This document shows, one piece after another, positions 57,141 to 64,000 of a stretch of DNA of 64,000 nucleotides. Origin of the DNA: Brachionus manjavacas (lineage: Eukaryota > Rotifera > Eurotatoria > Ploima > Brachionidae); NCBI GenBank assembly GCA_019054805.1, contig JAHQIY010000001.1, positions 1,302,001 to 1,366,000 on the forward strand, read 5' to 3'. The notes under the pieces were generated by a model. It saw only the letters and a list, made by a program, of their open reading frames with translations. It ran no database searches and was not told the origin of the DNA. How positions within the stretch are numbered: position 1 is the first letter of the stretch; each line of letters opens with the position of its first letter. The position numbers and the translations under genes are program-made.

Positions 57141-57614
57141 TGAGGAAAAAAATAAAAAAAGTGAAAGTCAAAATTCACCTCATAAAACCACATTTTTAAT
57201 TTTGTTTTTAGTCACACAATTCTTAAGAGCTTTTGACTAATGGGTAAATTGTTGTGAAAGTAATAAATTTTGAAATTTAGTCTTTAAAAGTAATTAATTT
57301 TTTTGTAACAATATAAAAAAATATTATTTTTTAGGGAAAATAATTTACAATCAAATATTTAATTTTACTAAAAAAAAAAGGAAATTTGGTCATCATCAAA
57401 ACTTTTCTGTTTACTTTTTTCTCTAATTTCTCTAGAATCTTCTAATAAAACTCGAAAAAGCATTAGAGAATGGAGAAAAAAATTAAATTTTATTAATCTA
57501 TTTTATTCCAAGTTAGTTAATCGGAGTCTTTTTTTTTAACTTAAAAAAAAGCTTTATTTTTTATTTAAAATATATTTGTGAACAATCTTAAATGAATAGA
57601 ACTAATTGATGGCT
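57141..57614. other. AT-rich spacer and ATP synthase gamma 3'UTR
   Basis: The minus-strand AATAAA at 57558-57553, 57 nt past the stop, is the likely polyadenylation signal of the gamma subunit gene. Confidence 0.45.
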
Positions 57615-58656
57615 TTATTCCTTGGCATCCAAAGCCGACGCTCCAGAAATAATTTCGATCAATTCTCTGGTAATGACAGCCTGTCTTGTACGGTTGTAGT
57701 ACAAAGTCAACTTGTCAATCATTTCACCTTTTAAAAACAACAATAAAAACACTTTAAATTTTTTTATTTTTAATTTACCGGCATTTTTGCTGGCATTGTC
57801 CATAGCACTCATACGAGAGCTAAGCTCGCTGGTCGAATTTTCCTTCAGCGCATAGAACACCATGCTGGCTAGCTGGTACTCTTGGTAGCATTTGATTGTC
57901 TCAGCATCTAAGGAATCGTAGAGACCGATGTTTTTGGCACTGCTGATCAAAGTGCTTGAATAAAACGGCTGGTTAGTGGTGGAGTAGGAGATAGCTGTTT
58001 TGAATTTGTTGTAAAGTATTTCACCTGAATCGAACTCGTAGCCAGAGTTGAGGATGGCGTTGGCGATCAACGAAGCGTCCGTAAAGGACACATTTTTTTT
58101 GCCAACGTCGTTCACAGAGAATAGAATATTGCTGGCAAAAACTCGTTGAAGCATAGTTTTGGACTTGTCGCCAATACAGACAATTTTGGTGTCAAGATTT
58201 TGATGTTTCTCGTCAGCCAGAAGAGCTTTGACAGCTTTGACTATGGATGTGTGAATGGCACCGCACAGGCCTCTGTCAGATGTGACAGCCACGACTAAAT
58301 GCTTCTTGACATTCTCCGGCTCGGTGGGAACCTCGGCCTGCTCACTAAAAACAGATGTCGCCTGTCCATACGGCCGAGTTGCTTTCAAGTCTTTCTCAGC
58401 CTTGGCGTACTTTGCCGCACTCACCATCTTCATTGACTTGGTAATTTTTTGGATGTTCTTAACAGACTTGAGACGCATACTGACTTAAATGATAACCTTA
58501 AATAAAACCCAATGGTCAGCCTAAAAAAATCTCTTACTGTCCTTGAGTGTGGCATAGCCACGGGCTTGTGTGCTGCAGAAAAAAAATTTAGACACTTGAG
58601 CATTTTTTGACGGGTACTTACTAAACAGGGGTCATTAGACTCACGGCTCCGAACAT
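57615..58656 (-). CDS. ATP5F1C: Mitochondrial ATP synthase subunit gamma
   Basis: Central rotor shaft of F1-ATPase, matrix side of the inner membrane. Four exons, 58656-58622, 58572-58538, 58483-57779 and 57727-57615 (introns 49, 54 and 51 bp), join in phase to 295 aa. The first exons give a short presequence (MFGAVSLMTPVY, TQARGYATLKD) leading into ATLKD and MRLKSVKNIQKITKSMKMV, the N-terminal helix. SDRGLCGAIHTS, LNSGYEFDSGEILYNKF and YQEYQLASMVFYALKE follow, then SRMSAMDNASKNAG, with the C-terminal helix MIDKLTLYYNRTRQAVITRE ending in ELIEIISGASAL. All conserved rotor segments are present. A 3' splice site (ATTCTCTAG) lies 14 nt before the start codon. The third intron is a multiple of three and open, so it can be mistaken for coding. 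Confidence 0.95.
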
Positions 58657-59219
58657 TTTTAAACTTCGATCTAGAGAATAAATTTAAGAATTAGTTTTTT
58701 TTTTTGTCTAAAGAATAAAACGCTGGTTTAAAATGCTTGCAACTATGCACTCAAAACGGGCTAAACGCGTTCAGCAAAATTTGGTAATTTATATTGGCGT
58801 CAAAATTGGCTCAGAAATCATGTACACACATTGGCAGAATAATATTCAAAATTTTATGTGAATTTATATTATAAAATTATTTTAACTTTTTACTTTTTTT
58901 TTCATGACTCTGACTAAAAAATCAATTGCACAGTTTTAATTTAAAAATAAGGCGAATTGAAGTTTCAGATCAAATTTTTTTTTCTAAAATTTTCTTAAAG
59001 TCTTTAAAAAATTAAATAAAAAACTAAACCTAAAAATTGGTCAGAATTTTTTCTAGTTTCAGAATCTGAATAGAAAAGAATATGTTGAGAGTTAAACAAA
59101 AAAGTTGATTCAAAAAAAACTGAAAAATTGCCTTAAAATTGCAGATTTTTCGGCTAAATTCGTTTCAAAAATTTCCTTTTTCCTTTTCTATTCACATCAA
59201 ATAGTACAAAATTCATTTC
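58657..59219. other. Upstream of the ATP synthase gamma gene, AT-rich
   Basis: 58720-58830 is slightly GC-richer and probably includes the promoter. No other feature. Confidence 0.4.
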
Positions 59220-59900
59220 TCTATAAGATGGTATGTTGCATCATGAAGCTTATAAGTTTTTCGATGAATTGTAGACACTCAAATGAGACCAACTTTGGAG
59301 TGTGTCGCTTACTTTTTTTTTTACCCCCCCTAAAAAAATTTTTATCTAGGTTTTCATTTATTGGGAATCCAAAAAAGAGGTCTATTTTATTTGAAGTTTC
59401 TACAGGTAATTTTTTCAACATTAGGTTGTGGATAAGATCTAGACCAGAACCCGCTAGTTCTTTTAGATTTTTTAAGGAATTTGAAATTTTACTTTCCGTA
59501 CTTTTCTTAGTTCCTTAATTAATGCTATAATATTTCTTGGTAAGCTAAATTTAAAAAACTTTTGAGAGTGAAGGGGTATACCTTTTTGAGCAGCATGAAT
59601 GATCTTTTTTGAGATGTGTTCATTTAGCTCGTCAATATTTTTCGTAAAACTATTATGCTGACATGAAGACTTGATTAAATATTGATAGAGGCCCTATCAA
59701 TATCAGTATGCTTCTTTAAAATTAAGACCAAAAATTCGAAAAATTAACTGTAATAGCATGCTCAATAGGACTTCATTATATTCAGTCTTAAATCTATTAT
59801 ATGTTGGTGTTTTATCATTAACTGCTGAGAGGTTGAGCTTGTTAATAATTTTCTCTAAGATAAGGTCATTCTCATTTTCTCTTAACCTTCGCATTCAAAT
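59220..59900 (-). mobile_element. Non-LTR retrotransposon endonuclease-RT linker fragment
   Basis: Minus strand: LNLSAVNDKTPTYNRFKTEY (the NDKTPTY block of LINE endonucleases), then IDELNEHISKKIIHAAQKGI, PLHSQKFFKFSLPRNIIALI and KELRKVRK, the linker before reverse transcriptase. Stops and frame changes throughout. Confidence 0.65.
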
Positions 59901-61411
59901 CACCTCACATTATAAATTTTCCACATTTATTTAAGATATCAAAGAAAAGATAGTAATCTTATTCCTTTATTTATAATTCCTATCAAACTAAAGAAACCTT
60001 CTTCAAATTCACTTGAAGATGGAATGGGCGAAAGTTGAAATAACATTGAAAAAGTGCGATGCTTCAAATATATTTTTAAGTCTCAAATAAAATAATAATT
60101 CTAAGTTAATATTGCAAGCATGAAAAAATTTTTTACAAATTTTGACTTTGAGTTTATGATATTATGATTAAAGATAATATTTGTTTAAAAACTATCTACG
60201 GTGTGTTATGCATATTTTATAAATTGAGTTTTTGTTAAAATGCATAAAATGAACGTCAATTATCACTAAAGTCAAAATTTATAAAGAAAAAAATCAAGTT
60301 TTTCGGGTTTAGGTTTAGTAGCAGGTGAACTATGGTTCAAAACTGGAACAATTCTTGTTCTCAGGTTTTATGAAATATTAGTTCACCTAATCCTAAAATT
60401 GTTCACCTAATTTAAAAAGCTAATGTAATGATAAAAAATAAATAGAAAAAATAATTTCATTGAAAATTTAAGTTGAGCGAAGTAAGTAAACTTTGGGAAA
60501 TAGATGAATCTATGTCCCCCAAAGTCAAACATTTAAAGGATGAAAAATTCATTTTAATTTTCTTTAATTTTTATTATTTAAGCTGAAAGAAGAGAGCGCA
60601 TTTGGGTATTTGGGATTATGGAAAGAGTAATACCAAGTCAATCAGATCAGAGCAAATGCTATTTCTAAAGCTCCTTCAAAAATAAAAAAAACAAAAAAAA
60701 ATTATTAATTAATTTTTATATAAGTTTCAAGAACAAGAATTTTTCAGTTAAAAAGTGAACTTTGGTTCACCTAACCGACTAGATCCAGTTTTTCAGTGAT
60801 TGAATATAAACTTTAATCTAATGAATTTTTCATCTATTTTTTTTAATTTTTTTTATTTTTGTTCATTTTTTATTTTATTTTATTTTATTTTACTTTTTTT
60901 AGTTTTCTCATGTGTTTTTATTCTGAAGGAGCATTTGCTCGGTAAAAATAAATAAATAAATTGTTTAAAAGTTAAAAAAAGAATATTCATTGAAATTTTT
61001 TTTAATTTTATTTTAACAAAACCAAGATTCATTAAAATAAATTAAATTAAAATTGCTTAAGTAGATTTATTTTAGGTTTATTTAGGTATTGAAGGCGTTA
61101 ACAGGCGTAGATGTAAGTGTAGGTATATTATACACCTACACCTGCATCCATACCCTGTCGAGATGGGTGTAGATTTCTCTGACTCTGATCAACTTTTATT
61201 TCATTAAGGAGATTTTTTCTTTTTTATCTAAATTGAAATAAAATCTAGATTGAATAATTTGTTTTAACTAGAAAATAGTAATTCAAATCGTTCAATATTT
61301 TTAGTTGTGAACTGTTTTTAGAATTTTTTTAAATACCTTTTAATTGATATGTTGTTCGTAAATTAAGATTAACAAAGTTTAAGAAAAATTTTTTCTAAAT
61401 GTAAGAAAATA
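59901..61411. other. AT-rich DNA with dispersed repeats
   Basis: Holds a relative of the 29440 arm (60045-60125), a repeat shared with the right window edge (60527-60612 and 63910-64000; core GAAAAATTYATTTTAATTTT, and AGAGAGCGCATTTGGGT), the stem-loop tail at 60917-60961 and a (TTTTA)n run near 60868-60892. No gene. Confidence 0.5.
60917..60961 (+). repeat. Retroelement 3'-tail motif with GAGC/GCTC stem-loop
   Basis: TTATTCTGAAGGAGC, loop ATTT, GCTCGGTA, then AAAATAAATAAATAAAT. Third copy of the motif at 6731 and 16015. Confidence 0.55.
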
Positions 61412-61684
61412 ACAGAGTTGTTTAAAAGTCTTTAAAAAAAGTCCAAGTCCGGACTTTTTTTTTTTTTTCAAAGTCTAAGTCAGCACTTTTAAAATTTTAA
61501 AAAAAAAAAAGTCCAAGTCCGGACTTTTATAAAAAAAATAAAAATTAATTTTGATAGAGTTTTTTTGAGATGATAAAAGTTTAAAAAAAATTAAAGTTTT
61601 TGGTGGGACTTTTGAAAAAAAAAAAGTCTTGACTTGGACTTGACTAGGACTTGACTTGAGACTTGTGACTTTTAAACAACTCTG
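61412..61684. mobile_element. Terminal-inverted-repeat element rich in GACTT
   Basis: Begins CAGAGTTGTTTAAAAGTC and ends with its perfect inverse GACTTTTAAACAACTCTG. The inside repeats AAGTCCAAGTCCGGACTTTT twice and GACTTGACT motifs; no coding sequence. A diverged relative sits in the CHD1 intron (30075-30288). It is a small non-autonomous element with strong self-pairing. Confidence 0.65.
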
Positions 61685-61801
61685 GAAAATAAGAAGATTA
61701 AAATTGTGAATTTTTTTGTTTTTTATTTTAAAAAACTTGTTCATAATTTGAAATTAATTTTATATAAAAGTTCTCCGTTTAAATAACTTGGTAATTACTT
61801 G

Positions 61802-62834
61802 CTATTCAAAACATGGAAATATTGAATGTGAAGCATCAATAGCCATGAGATTTGGAGGATTGGGCTCAATCAAAACTCCTGCTTTTAGAATGTCAAATTT
61901 TGAAAATTCTTTCAACTTATCGAATGGAACCTCCATTAAAATATTGTAAAATGATTCCAAATAGTCGTAGTCGATGTATGATTCTTTCCATTTTTCTGCC
62001 GAATGATGCCAGTCAATTTTTTCACAAAATAAATTTTTTTCAGACAAATAGCCTGATTCAATTAGAGGAAATTTTGAGTTTTTTTCCATATTTGAAAATG
62101 GACTAGATGCGTTAAAATTTTTGCTTTCTTTACGAACCATTACGTGAGTAAGTTCATGAATGAAAAGACGTGTTAAATAGAACTTGAGAATAATTTTTTT
62201 ATTTTCAGCAGGAACACCAGTTTCATCCAATATTGAAATTAACTTTTGGACACGATCAATGCTAATGTAAACTTGATTGATTCCAGCAAAACCATTCAAA
62301 TCGTGATATTTAGATTTAAAAAAGCTTATGGAAATATTATCAAAATCTTTTGATTCTATTTTAATAGCTGATATTTTAAAAACAATATCACTGATACTTT
62401 CCAAAATAGCACTGCTTTTTTTAACTTGCTGATAAATTTGGCAAAACATTTTCAGCGTCACACATAACTTCAATAGTGCGTAAATTCTTCAAGAAATCAA
62501 TGAACCCTAGTTGATTTAAATTAGATTTGCTCAGGTGAAGGAGAAGACAAACTCTGGCAAGATGATTTCTGGATGAGCTATCTTCTTCAAATACCTCAAC
62601 AATAATATTGATTACTCCAGACGGCCAACGTTCAACACTTGAAAAATTATTGTTTATAAAAAAGTTGGTTATTATGGCATCTTTGCAATTATCAGATAAT
62701 AAGCTTTCTACCGAATTTTGAATCGGAATTTTTTTCGGGCTCTTTTGACAAAAATTTGTCTCGAAAAAATTCTTAAAGCTATAGAATTTTCCAGAACTAG
62801 CTTTAAAGTCTTTTATAAACTCGGGAGCAGACAT
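61802..62834 (-). CDS. Unidentified protein with HExxH metallopeptidase-like motif
   Basis: Exons 62834-62469 and 62428-61802 join in phase 0 across a 40-nt GTTATG...TTTATCAG intron to 330 aa. The start ATG directly follows a 3' splice site (TTTTATTTTAG). The N-terminal half (EFIKDFKASSGKFYSF; VCLLLHLSKSNLNQLGFIDF) is not recognised. The second half has LTRLFIHELTHVMVRKES (HELTH at about 213-217), the zinc-binding form of gluzincin/metzincin peptidases, followed by LIESGYLSEKNLF, in which the Glu could be the third ligand, and IDWHH. No signal peptide or membrane segment. The donor is weak, so if the intron is not real the gene is frameshifted and would be a pseudogene. Composition is less GC-rich than the housekeeping genes, suggesting a fast-evolving or mobile-element-related gene. 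Confidence 0.55.
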
Positions 62835-63514
62835 CTAAAATAAAATTGAGCCTTTTTTTAAATGAATTAAATTTTTTAAAATTTAAAAATACGAACTACA
62901 ATTCTTATGAAATTCCAAATTTAATCAAGAGGCTTAACAGTGAAATTTTTCACTTGAACATTTTGAATCATTTCAGTTAATTGTACTGAAAAAATTCATT
63001 GTTAATTTCACTGTTAGTGGTAGACATTTTAGTATTTGAAAGTGATTTCATTTAATTTTAGGAAATTAGAGGAAATTTTGAGTTTTTTTCCATATTTGAA
63101 AATGGACTAGATGCGTTAAAATTTTTGCTTTCTTTACGAACCATTGCGTGAGTAAGTTCATGAATGAAATATGTAAGCATCGCTCTTATTCAATGTTATT
63201 TCATTATTGGATACATTTTGTAATTCAAACACAAAAAATTAAACCATATCCTAATCCATTGTTCCATGATTTAAATCATCTTTTGGAAATTTTAGGCAAT
63301 CATAAAAAGTCATATAAGTGTTGAATAACATAAATTGAATAATAAAATTATTTTTAATTAATGCTCGGGCTTGGACTTTAATCTTAGCGATTTAAACTTT
63401 AACAAGGTCGCCCCAATAACTACTTGGAAAGGCAAAACATTCACGTGGCTGCCATCATTACTCAATTGAACGATACAATTTCAATTATTAATTTTTACAG
63501 TGGTGTTCCGGATT
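62835..63514. other. Upstream of the HExxH gene
   Basis: Apart from the 106-bp duplicate, only a small repeat shared with the CHD1 intron (63206-63250, ATTTTGTAATTCAAACACAA) and a GC-richer bit at 63360-63480 are seen. No gene. Confidence 0.4.
63064..63169 (-). repeat. 106-bp duplicate of the HExxH exon
   Basis: Identical to 62060-62165 except one base (a to g, changing HELTHVMV to HELTHAMV in translation). It lies 230 bp upstream of the gene's start and same orientation. The surrounding sequence is not duplicated. Confidence 0.9.
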
Positions 63515-63850
63515 TAGTAATTTACGATAATTTACGTAAAAAATAGTAAATTTACCGAATTTTACGTAAAATATTGTAAATTTACGTAAATTTACAAAAG
63601 TAAAAAAACGTAAATTTACTTGATTTTACGTAAAATTTGGTAAATTTCGATCATTTTACGTAAATTTATGTAAAAAAAATGTCCAAAAAATTGAAATAAT
63701 TTGGCACTTTTTAAAATAAAATGAATTTTTGTTATCCTTCAATATTTATATCCAAAATTATGAGAAAAAAATTACCATAATTTACGTAAATTTTGGTAAA
63801 ATGTAATCAATTTAATGGTAAAAAATAGTAAAAAATGGTAAAAATGATTA
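63515..63850. repeat. Cluster of TTTACGTAAA palindromes
   Basis: At least five copies of TTACGTAAA within 63515-63680, and another near 63780, embedded in imperfect repeats of the form AATTTACGTAAATTTNGTAA. The array is irregular and so heavily diverged or built from nested palindromes. Confidence 0.6.
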
Positions 63851-64000
63851 TTTAAAATTTTAAATTAATTTGAAAAAAATTTTTATTAGGTTGGTTATAA
63901 TTTTTCAAACACTTAAAGGGTGAAAAATTTATTTTAATTTTCTTTAATTTTTATTATTTTTGTTGAAAGGCAAAGATTTAAGTAGAGAGCGCATTTGGGT

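Noticed and set aside
57728..57778. Seventeen extra residues in ATP synthase gamma
   Set aside because: This is a 51-bp intron that happens to be open and a multiple of three; removing it restores the conserved NASKNAG-EMIDKL alignment.
59105..59518. 137-codon plus-strand frame
   Set aside because: It is the antisense of the LINE endonuclease-RT linker, which reads convincingly on the minus strand.
62421..62473. Frameshift between two open frames of the HExxH gene
   Set aside because: A 40-nt GT-AG intron explains the frame change with matching phase, so a pseudogene call is not required, though it is not excluded.

Overview
This is a piece of an invertebrate animal nuclear genome. Non-coding DNA is extremely AT-rich and coding exons are clearly richer in GC. 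Genes are eukaryotic, with mostly tiny introns (40-62 bp) and lie among decayed transposons. A ciliary gene (ARL13B-like) shows a ciliated metazoan. The low GC, tiny introns, apparent spliced-leader style 3' splice sites and transposon mix would suit a monogonont rotifer such as Brachionus or a similar small spiralian; that assignment is inference.

Layout. 0-10 kb: gene-poor; two remnants of integrase-like transposon proteins, a foldback repeat and a possible small membrane-protein gene (7036-7497). 10.4-14.7 kb: ARL13B-like small GTPase (minus, three exons) and a TNFAIP8/TIPE protein (plus). 16-20.7 kb: transposon graveyard (Tc1-like, several non-LTR retrotransposon pieces, and a Tigger/pogo deletion derivative that landed inside a reverse transcriptase). 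21.8-33.2 kb: the remodeller CHD1 in two large exons separated by a 6.7-kb intron that carries two tandem arrays and foldback elements. 33.7-40.3 kb: non-LTR and Tigger scraps, then a decayed Ty3/gypsy retrotransposon with a second Tigger derivative in gag. 41.4-42.9 kb: LINE scrap and a TTAA-flanked DNA element. 43.4-44.7 kb: SLC17-type transporter (minus). 45.9-48.9 kb: transposon remnants. 50.5-53.6 kb: the densest gene cluster: ELOVL fatty-acid elongase (plus), a small secreted protein (minus), tRNA-Asp(GTC) and mitoribosomal protein mL64/CRIF1 (minus). 53.7-57 kb: an unidentified GC-rich island and transposon scraps. 57.6-58.7 kb: ATP synthase gamma subunit (minus, four exons). 59-64 kb: LINE scrap, terminal-inverted-repeat element, an unidentified HExxH protein gene (minus, two exons) with a 106-bp duplicate of its active-site segment upstream, and palindromic AT repeats.

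The genes are unrelated housekeeping functions (chromatin, mitochondrial translation and ATP synthesis, lipid elongation, cilia, transport), and no operon or shared pathway is evident. In all multi-exon models below the splice phases were checked by hand and agree. Seven gene models have a polypyrimidine-AG 3' splice site 0-27 nt before the start codon, which suggests spliced-leader trans-splicing or 5'UTR introns. I did not find a defence system, CRISPR array or viral gene cluster.
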